Positions 7,447 through 16,301 of a stretch of 55,673 nucleotides of DNA are shown piece by piece (position 1 is the stretch's first letter; the number at the start of each line of letters is the position of its first letter). Source of the DNA: Oscillospiraceae bacterium. Lineage in GTDB: Bacteria; Bacillota; Clostridia; Oscillospirales; Oscillospiraceae. The translations under genes were made by a program, and so were the position numbers. The notes below the pieces were generated by a model. The model searched no databases, had not been told where the DNA came from, and worked only from the letters and a program-made list of their open reading frames with translations. The stretch lies in the NCBI GenBank assembly GCA_902761635.1, contig CACWLG010000011.1, positions 1 through 55,673 on the forward strand, given 5' to 3'.

Positions 7447-8241
7447 ATGGCCGAAAAGAAAAAGAAAAAGGGGATCGGCGGCAAGGCTGCGACCTCCGCG
7501 GTGGCGGCAGTCACGGCGGCGGGCGTGATGGTCGGCGGCGCGTTCTCCTCCCCACAGGAGATCCTGGAGGACAGCCCCGAGGTCATCGTGCAGTCTGTCG
7601 CCCTGGACACGCAGACCGCGGCGGACGCGGACGGCGGCGGCACGGACACGGAAGAGGAAGAGATCACCGGAGAAGAGGAGGAAAAGCGCGGCGTGCGCGC
7701 CTCGGTGCGCAAGCTGGTGCGCTCGGCCCCGCTGGGGGTGCGGGCCCTTGTCGTGCTGCCCCTCTGGGCGCTCGGCACCTTCGCGATCATACTGGCAAAC
7801 GGCATGTGGTCCGCGGTTCTCTCACCTACCGTCTCTGTGATCCTGAGCTGGCTCGGCATGGCGCTGCTGGCTGTGCTGCTCTATACCCTCGCCGTCAAAA
7901 CGGTCTTCCCCGATATGCCCCTGAAAAAGATCCTGAACAAACGCAGTCTCCTGACCATCCTGTCCCTCTGCCTGCTCTTCGGCGCGGCGGACGCGCTGCT
8001 GCCCGTCTTCTGGGAGGATTATGAGAAGCTCTCCCGGATCCTGAAGGCGGTCGGCTCACTCTTCTGCACCGGCGTGCCGGCGGCTTTCTTCCTGCGCCGC
8101 CAGACACGCAAGGCGCCGCAGGAGACCATCGAGGCCGAGCCTGTGGAGGACCCGGCGCCCGCGCCAACCATGGCCGAGCGTGAAGCCTCTGCCCGCGCGC
8201 TCGTCACGGAGCTTGCCGACAGCGTATGCCGCAAGGCGTGA
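7447..8241 (+). CDS. Predicted membrane protein, unknown function
   Basis: 264 residues. A lysine-rich start (MAEKKKKKG) is followed by an alanine/valine hydrophobic stretch (13-35), an acidic glutamate-rich linker (about 60-85) and three to four membrane segments between about 95 and 215 (ALVVLPLWALGTFAIIL, SVILSWLGMALLAVLLYTL, SLLTILSLCLLFGAADALL, AVGSLFCTGVPAAFFL). The C-terminal tail is cytosolic-looking and charged. The ATG at 7447 is preferred to an ATG 21 bases earlier because AAAGGCGG lies just before it. A terminator follows at 8250-8297. I do not recognise the family. Confidence 0.7.
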   Translation: MAEKKKKKGIGGKAATSAVAAVTAAGVMVGGAFSSPQEILEDSPEVIVQSVALDTQTAADADGGGTDTEEEEITGEEEEKRGVRASVRKLVRSAPLGVRALVVLPLWALGTFAIILANGMWSAVLSPTVSVILSWLGMALLAVLLYTLAVKTVFPDMPLKKILNKRSLLTILSLCLLFGAADALLPVFWEDYEKLSRILKAVGSLFCTGVPAAFFLRRQTRKAPQETIEAEPVEDPAPAPTMAEREASARALVTELADSVCRKA

Positions 8242-8249
8242 GACAATAT

Positions 8250-8297
8250 AAAAAACGGTGAATCCGCTTGCCCGGATTTGCCGTTTTCTGTTTTTCT
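8250..8297 (+). terminator. Terminator after the 7447-8241 gene
   Basis: AAACGGTGAATCCG pairs with CGGATTTGCCGTTT, followed by CTGTTTTT. The stem has one or two non-canonical pairs. Confidence 0.8.
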
Positions 8298-8311
8298 ACA
8301 GCCCTGGTTTC

Positions 8312-8341
8312 TTGACGTGCGGGTCCACAGATTGGTATAAT
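8312..8341 (+). promoter_or_regulatory. Promoter of the caspase-like protease genes
   Basis: TTGACG (8312-8317), 18-base spacer, TATAAT (8336-8341), 28 bases before the ATG at 8370. Confidence 0.8.
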
Positions 8342-8369
8342 ATAGAAAATATTTTTCGAGGGGGGCATT

Positions 8370-10667
8370 ATGAAAAAGACAGTTCTTGTTGTGCTGGCTG
8401 CGTTGCTGCTGCTTTCCTGCTGCGCAGCTGCGGCTTCGGCAGCATTTACGCTCCCGGAAGACCTCAAAACAATCGGGGACGAGGCCTTTCTGAATGCCGG
8501 GCTCGAGACGGAGATCGTCATCCCCGACGGGGTGGAGCGCATCGGAGCGCGGGCCTTCAAGGGCAGCAGCGTCGATACCGCCGCCCTGCCCGGCAGCCTC
8601 ACCTTCATCGCGCCGGACGCCTTTGAGGAGGATTGCACCTTCGAGGTTCTGCCCGGCAGCTACGCAAGCCGCTGGTGCGATGAGCAGGATGCCAAGAGCG
8701 AGAACATGCGCATCTCCGTAGGCCCGGCAAAGGCGACCATCTACCCCGACAGCGATCTTGTCCTGCAGGCGGGTTGCACCTACCCCGGGCAGGTCGAGGA
8801 CTGGCAGTGGGAGTGGAGCGGGGATCAGAAGAGCTGGACGCTCCTGCCGGAGCTCAAAGGGAGCAGCGCGGCCCTGAACGTGAAGGAAGAGGAGCTCTGG
8901 ATCTTCGGGGATCTGTTCTATGTGCGCTGCCGGGGCAGAGTGAACGGAACCCTGCTCGAGGCCGGGCGTGCGGCGGAGGTCGAGGTTTTCTCCGACAGCC
9001 TTGCCTTTAAGAAGACCAGCAGAGCCGTCAATGGGGATTCCGTGTTCCTGGAATGGAACGAGCCCGTGCCCGGCGCGGTATATACCCTGCGGCGGACGAC
9101 CCTCGATGAGGACGGGGAATATGAGGACGAGTGGCAGGAGATCGCCGAGTTGAAGGGAAGCTCCTATACCGTATACGGGCTGAAGGAGAATACACAGTAC
9201 CGCTTCTCTGTCACGGCCAGCTTCGAAAACACCGGGACGCCTGTCACGCTCAGCTCCAAGCCCCTGACCCTCACGACCGGGCGCGGAAAGACGGAGCTCG
9301 AATATGTCGATTGCAGGACGGAGAAAAACGCCGTCTACGTCGAGTGGAAGCCCATATCCGGCGCCGTATATGACGTGGCGGCCAGGCCCGAGGGCGGGGA
9401 GCGGAGGATCATTGCGCAGGATGTGACCGGCAAAAGCGTATGGTGCTATGGGCTGGACACGAACACAAGTTTTATGGTCACGATCTTCGCCAGAGTCCCG
9501 GACGGCACCCTGGAAACGGGCGAGCGCGTCTTTGAAAGCGACCCCTGGACCATAAGAACCGGCGAGGCCGTGACGCTCACCATGGAAGAGCCGGGCGTCA
9601 CCGGGGAGAGCGTGACCCTGCGCTGGAACGAGCTGCCGGGTGTGGACTACAAGGTCTATATGACCGAGGCCGGCGGCAGCGAGAAGCTGCTTGCGACCGT
9701 TGTACGCCCGTACTATGACGCGGGCGGCCTGCAGCGAAATACAAAGTACAGCTTCCGCACCGAGGCCAGCGTCGGGACATGGAGCCTTTCGACCCAGCCC
9801 CTGGAGGTCACGACCCGGGCGGAGAAAAACGACGTGGAATACCGCGCTCTCACGGTGGCGGAGGTGAGCTTCAAGGGCGGGCAGTACAGCAGCCGCAACT
9901 ATTACGCCTCCGAGAACATCACAAACGCGCTGCGCAGTTCCCAAACCCCGACGGGCGCACCTTATTCGATCCTGCGCCGCGAGGATCAGACGGCAGAGGA
10001 GATCCTCGCCGCCATCCGGGAGGCCTTCGGCGCTGCGGACGAGAACGACGTTTCCCTCTTCCACATCGGCACCCATGGCGACACACAGGATACGGGCCGC
10101 AACGCCGGCTGCCTGGCCACAGTGGACCGCAGCGGCAGGGAAGGGGATCTCTACATGGACACGCTTGCCGATGCCCTCGGGGAAATCAAGGGGACGGTGA
10201 TCGTCTGGCTCTCCTCCTGCGGCTCGGGCGCTGCGGTCTATGACGAGAACGTGCCGCAAAACGGCGACCCCGGCTTTGACGAGCTTTTGAATAAAGCCGC
10301 CGTTCAGGCCTTTGCAGCGCGGGATTCCGTCGCTGATGCCGGGGCGGACTCTGACGGCTTCACAATCGGGGAGACCCTGGCCTTCGATACCGGTGAATTT
10401 CGCCGGGAAGGGAAGTTCTATGTGCTGACTGCCTCCCGCTACCAGCAGTCGAGCTACGGTGTCGAAGGGGAAAAGAGCTCCTTCTTCGACGACGCCCTGT
10501 GTAAGGGCTTGGAGAAGGAGAACGGGACCATGCGCGCCGACGCGAACCGGGACGGGAAGCTTACCCAGCACGAGCTCTTCCTGTATATCCGGCAATTTGA
10601 TGAGATGTTCATGCAGAACGTGCAGAGCTATCCCATCAACAGCGATTACGTGCTGTTTGTGAATTGA
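8370..10667 (+). CDS. Secreted caspase-like (clan CD) cysteine peptidase with LRR, FN3 and EF-hand parts, copy 1
   Basis: 765 residues. An N-terminal signal sequence ends near ASA (23); LLSC at 14-17 could also be a lipobox. A BspA-type leucine-rich repeat stretch (27-105, TIGDEAFLN, IPDGVERIGARAF) is followed by an Ig-like part (115-205) and three fibronectin type III-like domains (209-305, 306-398, 399-485). The caspase-like domain (488-715) has the clan's His-then-Cys dyad: HIGTHGD with His 569 and WLSSCGSG with Cys 617. An exact EF-hand loop lies at 724-735 (DANRDGKLTQHE), so calcium may matter. Substrate unknown; it likely acts outside the cell. GAGGGGGGC precedes the ATG. It is followed after 19 bases by a paralogue in the same operon. 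Confidence 0.85.
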   Translation: MKKTVLVVLAALLLLSCCAAAASAAFTLPEDLKTIGDEAFLNAGLETEIVIPDGVERIGARAFKGSSVDTAALPGSLTFIAPDAFEEDCTFEVLPGSYASRWCDEQDAKSENMRISVGPAKATIYPDSDLVLQAGCTYPGQVEDWQWEWSGDQKSWTLLPELKGSSAALNVKEEELWIFGDLFYVRCRGRVNGTLLEAGRAAEVEVFSDSLAFKKTSRAVNGDSVFLEWNEPVPGAVYTLRRTTLDEDGEYEDEWQEIAELKGSSYTVYGLKENTQYRFSVTASFENTGTPVTLSSKPLTLTTGRGKTELEYVDCRTEKNAVYVEWKPISGAVYDVAARPEGGERRIIAQDVTGKSVWCYGLDTNTSFMVTIFARVPDGTLETGERVFESDPWTIRTGEAVTLTMEEPGVTGESVTLRWNELPGVDYKVYMTEAGGSEKLLATVVRPYYDAGGLQRNTKYSFRTEASVGTWSLSTQPLEVTTRAEKNDVEYRALTVAEVSFKGGQYSSRNYYASENITNALRSSQTPTGAPYSILRREDQTAEEILAAIREAFGAADENDVSLFHIGTHGDTQDTGRNAGCLATVDRSGREGDLYMDTLADALGEIKGTVIVWLSSCGSGAAVYDENVPQNGDPGFDELLNKAAVQAFAARDSVADAGADSDGFTIGETLAFDTGEFRREGKFYVLTASRYQQSSYGVEGEKSSFFDDALCKGLEKENGTMRADANRDGKLTQHELFLYIRQFDEMFMQNVQSYPINSDYVLFVN

Positions 10668-10686
10668 TGCGGCAGGAGGTATTCAT

Positions 10687-12978
10687 ATGAAAAAAATACT
10701 GCTCGTGTTTCTCACCGCGGCGCTGATGCTCAGCTGCTGCGCGCCAGCCTCGGCGGCCGAGCTGCCCGCAGGCCTGACGGAGATCGGGGACGAGGCTTTT
10801 ATGAACACAAGGCTCATCTCGCCTATCACGATCCCGGACGGGGTGAAGACCATCGGCAGGCGGGCCTTCTCCGGCAGCAACGCGGGCGTCTTCTACCTGC
10901 CGCCCACGCTGAGCAGCATTGCGCCGGACGCTTTCAGCAAAGGCGCGACCTTTGAGGTGCTGCCCGACACCTATGCCCGGGAATGGTGCAGGGAGAACGG
11001 CCTTGACTATGATCTCATGCGCGTGCCCGTCTCAGCCTCCGCCGAGACCTTGTTCCCCGGAGACAGCGTGAAGATTACAACAGACTTTCCGTATCCTGAC
11101 CGCGTCAGCGCCTTCCGTTGGGAGACCAGCACCGACCATTTGACCTGGACGACCGCGGCGGAGGGGAGCGAGACAGCGTACACGGTACGGTATGCCGACA
11201 GGGAAAAGCTGAAGAACAGCTCTACGCTCTATATCCGCTGCCGGGCGCTGGTGCATGGCGTACTCCTGCAGGCGGGCAATGAGATCGAGCTGAGCTTCCT
11301 GCCGGATCAACTGGCCTTCACGGAAAATGCCAAAGCGTTGAATGCCGATTCCATCTATCTGGAATGGACCGATATGGGATCCGGAACGAAGTATTATGTC
11401 CATCAGTCGGTGAACGGGAAGTGGGTGAACATCGCCGAGCTTACAGATGCCACAGGCTTTACCGTGTACGGACTGGAAAAGGACACGCTTTACCGCTTCA
11501 CGGTGGTCGCCCTCAGGACAGATGCCGGGGGCAGAGAGACCAAATATGAAACCGAAGACGGCATCGACCTGAAAACAGCGGCAACGGGCAGCACAACGGT
11601 GCAGATCACGAACTGCCAGAGCTACGGCACGGCGCTCAACGTCGAATGGGATTTGCTGGACAGAGCGGTGTACGACGTGGCGATCGGCCCGGCTGGCGGG
11701 ACGATGGCGACCTACACCACAGACGCGACGGGCAACAGTGCCAGCTACTACGTCTTTGAGCCGAATACGAAGTATCAGGTTCAGGTCACAGCCCGTATCC
11801 CGGACAGCAGCCTTGCGTCCGGCTGGCATGTCTTCAAGAGCAAAATCAGCAGTGTAACCACCGGCGCGGCGGACCCGGTCGTGGTGCTCGAGCAGCCTGT
11901 CGTCACGGGCGAGAGCGTGAGCCTGCGCTGGTCAAGTCTGCCGGCTGTCAGCTATACCGTGTATATGATCGGACCTGACGGCACGGATCAGGAGATCGGC
12001 GCCACGGCGAACACCTACTTTGACGTGGGCGGGCTGGAGCGGAGCATGCAGTACAGCTTCCGGGTGGAGCCGTCGCTTGGGGACTGGAGCAGCCGCTCCG
12101 AGACGGTGACGGTCAAGATCCCGGCGGAGAAGAGCGACGTGGAGTACCGCGCATTGCTGGTCGGAGAGGTGAGCTTCGACGGAGCGCAGCGAGCCATGCG
12201 CAACTACGGGGATGTCGAAAGCATCGCCAGGCTCCTCTCCTCCGCGAAGACGCCCACAGGCGGCGCTTACGCCTTCCTGCGCCGGCAGGATCTGGACAAG
12301 GAAGACATCTTTAACGAGATCCGGACGGCCTTCGGGGCGGCGGATGACAACGATGTCTCCCTCTTCTTCATCGCCACCCACGGCGACATAGACGAAATCG
12401 GCAGGAACGCGGGCTCCCTGTCCACCGTGAACGAAGCGGGCATTACGGACACGCTGCGCCTGGAGGAGCTTGCCGACGCGCTCAGCAAGGTTCCCGGGAC
12501 CGTGATCGTCTGGCTCGGCTCCTGCGGCTCGGGCGCTGCGATCTATGATGAAAACGTGCCGCAGAACGGGGACGCCGCCCTTACGGCTGCCGCAGTCGCT
12601 GCCTTCGCGGCTCATGATCCCACGGTCGTGCTCGACGATACCCTGGCCGCGGACTTCACGGTCGGCGAGACGAACGCCTTTGAACGGGGCGAATTCCGCC
12701 AGCCCAAGTTCTATGTGCTGACCGCGGCCCGCTACCACGAGATGAGCTGGGGCATGGAAGGCAACAGATTTAACTATTTCCCCAAGTTTATCTGTGACGG
12801 CGCTGCGGTGGATGCGAAGACCGGCCGCATGCCGGCCGATGCCAACGAGGACGGGAAACTGACCCAGCATGAGCTCTTCAGCTATATCAAAGTCCGTGAG
12901 GAGGACACCTCGGACTTTGTCAACCAGAACGTGCAGGAATACCCCCTCAACAGCGATTACGTGCTGTTTGTGAGCTGA
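10687..12978 (+). CDS. Secreted caspase-like (clan CD) cysteine peptidase, paralogue copy 2
   Basis: 763 residues with the same domain order as its upstream neighbour: signal sequence (1-24, with MLSC at 14-17), LRR (26-105), Ig-like part, three FN3-like domains (205-298, 299-393, 394-478), caspase-like domain (484-710) and EF-hand loop (718-729, DANEDGKLTQHE). The dyad is kept: FIATHGD with His 565 and WLGSCGSG with Cys 613, as is the GSGAAIYDENVPQNGD stretch. The middle domains differ much more between copies than the catalytic part, which suggests an old duplication with the binding part under change. GGCAGGAGG is upstream of the ATG. A palindromic element follows the stop. Confidence 0.85.
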   Translation: MKKILLVFLTAALMLSCCAPASAAELPAGLTEIGDEAFMNTRLISPITIPDGVKTIGRRAFSGSNAGVFYLPPTLSSIAPDAFSKGATFEVLPDTYAREWCRENGLDYDLMRVPVSASAETLFPGDSVKITTDFPYPDRVSAFRWETSTDHLTWTTAAEGSETAYTVRYADREKLKNSSTLYIRCRALVHGVLLQAGNEIELSFLPDQLAFTENAKALNADSIYLEWTDMGSGTKYYVHQSVNGKWVNIAELTDATGFTVYGLEKDTLYRFTVVALRTDAGGRETKYETEDGIDLKTAATGSTTVQITNCQSYGTALNVEWDLLDRAVYDVAIGPAGGTMATYTTDATGNSASYYVFEPNTKYQVQVTARIPDSSLASGWHVFKSKISSVTTGAADPVVVLEQPVVTGESVSLRWSSLPAVSYTVYMIGPDGTDQEIGATANTYFDVGGLERSMQYSFRVEPSLGDWSSRSETVTVKIPAEKSDVEYRALLVGEVSFDGAQRAMRNYGDVESIARLLSSAKTPTGGAYAFLRRQDLDKEDIFNEIRTAFGAADDNDVSLFFIATHGDIDEIGRNAGSLSTVNEAGITDTLRLEELADALSKVPGTVIVWLGSCGSGAAIYDENVPQNGDAALTAAAVAAFAAHDPTVVLDDTLAADFTVGETNAFERGEFRQPKFYVLTAARYHEMSWGMEGNRFNYFPKFICDGAAVDAKTGRMPADANEDGKLTQHELFSYIKVREEDTSDFVNQNVQEYPLNSDYVLFVS

Positions 12979-12986
12979 AAAAATAA

Positions 12987-13210
12987 GGGGCTGTAAAAAA
13001 GTCGGCTGCCTTCGCGGGGGCGTCCGGAAGGCCGCCCCCCGCGAAGAACAGCCTCATAAAATGATAACAGCCTTCGGCGAAAACGTACAAAAATACGAAT
13101 TCGCCGAAGGCCTGTTTTTTTGTTGTTTTTCCGTCGGGCGGTCGAGGGCTCCCGCCCCTGCGGTATTGATATTACGAGGTATGAACCGTGCAGATTTTTT
13201 TCACAGCCCC
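12987..13210. mobile_element. MITE-like element with GGGGCTGT terminal inverted repeats
   Basis: Ends GGGGCTGTAAAAAAGTC (12987-13003) and the complement of GGGGCTGTGAAAAAAATC (13193-13210) are inverted repeats with one change and one extra A. Total 224 bases, no open frame of note. Inside are two hairpins: one on CTTCGCGGGGG (about 13019-13044) and one on GCCTTCGGCGAA (about 13071-13110) followed by a T-rich run, so it can also stop transcription. It fills the gap between the protease operon and the convergent gtrA gene. Its ends resemble those of the element at 43773-44005. Confidence 0.65.
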
Positions 13211-13214
13211 GATT

Positions 13215-13646
13215 TCATTTCTTCTTAAACACCAGGAACTTGCTGATCACATAGTTTCCGATGACCACCACCACCGCGACGATGATCGTTGCAATGCGGT
13301 AGTCGATGTGCAGGACGTTCACGAACAGCAGGTTCAGCACATAGCTCAGGCCCCAGGTGCCGAGGCGGGAACCCACAAAGCCCAGAAACTCCCGCCCAAT
13401 ATTGGGGTCCTTGCTTTGAAAGACCCACTTGCGGTTCGGGAAGTAGGCAAAGAGAATGCCCGAAACATTCTCCACGATGTTCAGCATCGTGTTCTGCGCC
13501 ACCGTCGGCAGCGTCACGCCGGGATAGAAGATCGCGCCGAAGAGGAACTTGCAGCCCCAGGACACCACCGTGGTCATGCCGCCCACCAGAACGTAGACGA
13601 TGATCTCCCGGTACTTGACGCACAGGGCCTTGATTTTCTCGATCAT
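13215..13646 (-). CDS. GtrA family membrane protein
   Basis: 143 residues with four membrane segments and the GtrA pattern (YVLVGGMTTVVSW at the first helix, NRKWVFQ in the middle, GNYVISKFLVFKKK at the end). GtrA-like proteins are thought to flip or hand over polyprenyl-phosphate sugars. It overlaps the upstream GT2 gene by 4 bases (ATGA), so the two are translationally coupled. Together with the third gene at 14591-16180 this is the layout of three-part glycosylation systems (GT2, flippase, polytopic transferase). Confidence 0.9.
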   Translation of the reverse strand: MIEKIKALCVKYREIIVYVLVGGMTTVVSWGCKFLFGAIFYPGVTLPTVAQNTMLNIVENVSGILFAYFPNRKWVFQSKDPNIGREFLGFVGSRLGTWGLSYVLNLLFVNVLHIDYRIATIIVAVVVVIGNYVISKFLVFKKK

Positions 13647-14578
13647 TTCCGTTCTCCTTCTCCGTCTCTGCCGCAGATGCGGGAGATGATATAGCGCGGG
13701 CGGCCCTTGATCTCATCGTAGATGCGGGCAAGGTAGTAGCCGATGATGCCGAGAGAGATCATCAGAAAACTGCCGATGAGAAGCAGCAGCAGGATCACCG
13801 TGGTAAAGCCGGGCTGGGCGACGCCCATGATCTTCTGCACAAGGGAGATGACCCCAAAGACCACCGCCACGATCAGCGTGATTACGCCCATCACCGTCAC
13901 GATGTGCAGCGGGGCGGAGGAGAAGGAGGCGATGTTTGTGACAGCGTACTTGATGAGGGACTTGGTGGACCACTTGCTCTCCCCCTCGGTGCGCTCCTGT
14001 ACGCGGTAGAGGACCTCCGTCTTCTTAAAGCCCACCCAGAAGGAGAGGGCGCGGAAGAAGACATTGCGCTCGGGCAGGGCATTGAGAGTGTCCACCACCT
14101 TGCGGTCGAGAAGCTTGAAGTCCGAGGAAGCGCCCATGTCCATGCCGGTGGCCCGGCTGATGAGACTGTAGAAGCTGTTGGAGGCGAACTTGTGGAAGGC
14201 ACTCTCCTCGCCGCGGTCCTCCTTGATGCCCTCGACCACCTCGTAGCCCTGCTCCCACAGACGGTACATGTCCACGATCTTCTCCGGCGGGTGCTGCAGG
14301 TCACAGTCCATGACCACCACGCAGTCGCCCTTTGCCTGCTCAAGGCCCGCGAACATGGCGGATTCCTTGCCGAAGTTGCGGCTGAAGTGGACGCCCACCA
14401 CATGCCGGTCCTCCTTTGAGCAGCGCTGGATCTCCTTCCAGGTGTTGTCGCGGGAGCCGTCGTCCACGAACAGCAGTTCATAGTCGATCTTCGCGCCGCC
14501 GAGGATCTTCCCCAGCCGCTCGGTGGCGATGGGGATCATTTTTTCTTCATTGTATGAGGGCAGAACGACAGAAAGCAA
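13643..14578 (-). CDS. Family 2 glycosyltransferase, polyprenyl-phosphate sugar synthase type (GtrB/DPM1-like)
   Basis: 311 residues. The N-terminal GT-A domain has FVDDGSRDNT (about 38-47) and the metal-binding DCDLQHPPE (about 91-99). Two membrane helices near the C-terminus (about 225-290) are typical of CsbB/GtrB enzymes that load a sugar onto undecaprenyl phosphate on the inner face. Product sugar not predictable. It is the middle gene of a minus-strand operon: the polytopic glycosyltransferase gene ends 12 bases upstream and gtrA overlaps its end. Confidence 0.92.
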   Translation of the reverse strand: MLSVVLPSYNEEKMIPIATERLGKILGGAKIDYELLFVDDGSRDNTWKEIQRCSKEDRHVVGVHFSRNFGKESAMFAGLEQAKGDCVVVMDCDLQHPPEKIVDMYRLWEQGYEVVEGIKEDRGEESAFHKFASNSFYSLISRATGMDMGASSDFKLLDRKVVDTLNALPERNVFFRALSFWVGFKKTEVLYRVQERTEGESKWSTKSLIKYAVTNIASFSSAPLHIVTVMGVITLIVAVVFGVISLVQKIMGVAQPGFTTVILLLLLIGSFLMISLGIIGYYLARIYDEIKGRPRYIISRICGRDGEGERK

Positions 14579-14590
14579 AAGACTCCCTCC

Positions 14591-16180
14591 TTATTTCCGT
14601 ATCAGATAGGTTTCCGAAAGGCCGGTGACAAAAAGCTGCTCGGCCTGCTTATAATCTGTCTCGTCCGCAATGCGCCGCAGAAGCGCCGCGGAATCGTAGC
14701 CGCTGGACCAGAACTCGCTCACGTCGATGTAGACGACCACCTCGTCCGCCTGCCCCACATATTTGCGCATGGGCTCCAGACTCTCCTGATCGGTGACGTA
14801 GACCTCCGGGAAGGTCAGAAGCTGAATGAGATCCTCCGTCATCGGGACAAAGGCACATCGGGGCGCGGCAAAGAAGACGCAGGGATCGCCCTTGTGTTCG
14901 GCGAGGGCGGCGTTGTATGCCGCGTGCTCCGGGTAGAGATAGTCCGGCGGCGCGCTGCGGGCCTGATAGAGTGCCAGGCACGCCACGGCAAGAAAGGCGG
15001 CGGTGCGGATCGCGTCCGTCACCTTCTTCCCGCCGGTCCTCTCCAGAATGTCGATCAGAAAGCTCACCGTCAGCACAAAGGCGGGCATGAGGTTGTAGAT
15101 ATAGCGCGGCTCGTCCACCGGGGAGATGACGGCCACCAGCACGAAGCTCACCCAGGCGGGGATCAGAAACACCAGCCAGCTCCAGCGGAGACGGTGCTCG
15201 AAGCTTGCCGCCTGCACCTTCGGGAAAAGGCCGCAGATCCCGCCGATACAGACAAGCCCCGCGTAGATCGCCGCCTTGAGCCCGTGGCGCAAAAAGCCCG
15301 CGAAGGTGCGCAGGCGCACGGCGTAGAGGGCGCTGTTCGTGAGGTTGTCCATCGCGCTCTCGCCGGACACAAGCTCACCGGAAAACAGGTGCTTCAGCGC
15401 CGCCGGGAACACCAGCAGCAGGCTCACGGCCCCGATCATCGCGCAGGGGATGAACCAGGCGAGGGCTTTGTACTGCTTTTTGATCATGGCCCAGACGACG
15501 AAGGATGCGCAGAGGAAGAAGGCGTAGAACACAAAGTAATACTGCGTCATGAGACCCGCGAGGATCGTGAGGCCTGCAAACACGCAGGTGCGCGGGCGAA
15601 ACTGAACCATGAGATCGGCGATGAAATACATGAGCACCACGGTCAGCAGCGTCAGCAGCACGTACATGCGGATCATCACCATCGTGGAAAGGCCGATGCA
15701 GCTCAGCCCGTACAGGAGCGCCGAGGCCGCGGCGTTACAGCGGCTGCCGCCCAGCTTCATCACGAGCGCATAGAGCATCAGCACTGTGCCGAGGTAGAGG
15801 AGGCCGTCGAGCACAAGCCCCGTCCACTTGGAGAAGCTGCCGCGGGCAAGGGTGGAGGCAATGTTGAAGAGCCAGTAGTAGAGCGGGGGGTGCACATCGT
15901 GCACCTGGTTATAGTAGACCGAGGCAAAGTCAAAGCCCTCGTCCCCGGTGATGCTGACATAATCCAGCAGCTCCTCGCGGGTGATGACCCGGTGCTCAAT
16001 GCTGCCGTAGCGCTCCCCATCGGTCGAGAGAAAGGGGTGGAAGCTGGAGTTGGAAAGGCCGTAGGTGTAGATCTCGTCAATGAACATGCCGGCTTTCCTC
16101 GCCGAGAAGAGCAGGCAAACGGAAGCGACCATGACCAGCGCGAGCAGCAGCGCCCAGCTGCGTTTGAGGGTATTTTTCAT
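14591..16180 (-). CDS. Polytopic membrane glycosyltransferase, GT39/ArnT-like
   Basis: 529 residues, about 11-12 membrane segments. FIDEIYTYGLSN after the first helix gives the acidic pair (Asp-Glu) of GT-C enzymes, and HPPLYYWLFN follows at about 99-108, a motif of the PMT/ArnT group. Such enzymes take a sugar from a polyprenyl phosphate carrier outside the membrane and put it on a wall polymer, lipid or protein. With the GT2 and GtrA genes downstream it would be the transferase of a three-part system. GGAGGT precedes the ATG and a consensus promoter lies at 16213-16241. Confidence 0.82.
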   Translation of the reverse strand: MKNTLKRSWALLLALVMVASVCLLFSARKAGMFIDEIYTYGLSNSSFHPFLSTDGERYGSIEHRVITREELLDYVSITGDEGFDFASVYYNQVHDVHPPLYYWLFNIASTLARGSFSKWTGLVLDGLLYLGTVLMLYALVMKLGGSRCNAAASALLYGLSCIGLSTMVMIRMYVLLTLLTVVLMYFIADLMVQFRPRTCVFAGLTILAGLMTQYYFVFYAFFLCASFVVWAMIKKQYKALAWFIPCAMIGAVSLLLVFPAALKHLFSGELVSGESAMDNLTNSALYAVRLRTFAGFLRHGLKAAIYAGLVCIGGICGLFPKVQAASFEHRLRWSWLVFLIPAWVSFVLVAVISPVDEPRYIYNLMPAFVLTVSFLIDILERTGGKKVTDAIRTAAFLAVACLALYQARSAPPDYLYPEHAAYNAALAEHKGDPCVFFAAPRCAFVPMTEDLIQLLTFPEVYVTDQESLEPMRKYVGQADEVVVYIDVSEFWSSGYDSAALLRRIADETDYKQAEQLFVTGLSETYLIRK

Positions 16181-16212
16181 GGTCTGACCTCCGACAAGAA
16201 ATAATCCAATAA

Positions 16213-16241
16213 ATTATACCCCTTAATGCCTTTTTAGGCAA
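16213..16241 (-). promoter_or_regulatory. Promoter of the glycosyltransferase operon
   Basis: Minus strand TTGCCT (16236-16241), 17-base spacer, TATAAT (16213-16218), 33 bases upstream of the start codon at 16180. Confidence 0.75.
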
Positions 16242-16258
16242 GGCTTTTGAGATAAGAA

Positions 16259-16285
16259 ATGCGCCCCGCGTTTTGCGGGACGCAT
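16259..16285 (-). terminator. Terminator of the aquaporin gene
   Basis: ATGCGTCCCGC pairs with GCGGGGCGCAT around a short AAAAC loop (minus strand), followed by TTCTTAT. It lies 17 bases past the stop of the gene at 16302. Confidence 0.75.
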
Positions 16286-16301
16286 GAGAGTTCGTTCCGT
16301 C

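Noticed and set aside
8019-10595. 858-codon minus-strand frame opposite the first caspase-like protease
   Set aside because: Composition follows from the complementary codons; no recognisable domain and no start signals.
14894-16204. 436-codon plus-strand frame opposite the GT39-like gene
   Set aside because: His/Gln/Arg-rich product typical of antisense reading of a membrane-protein gene.
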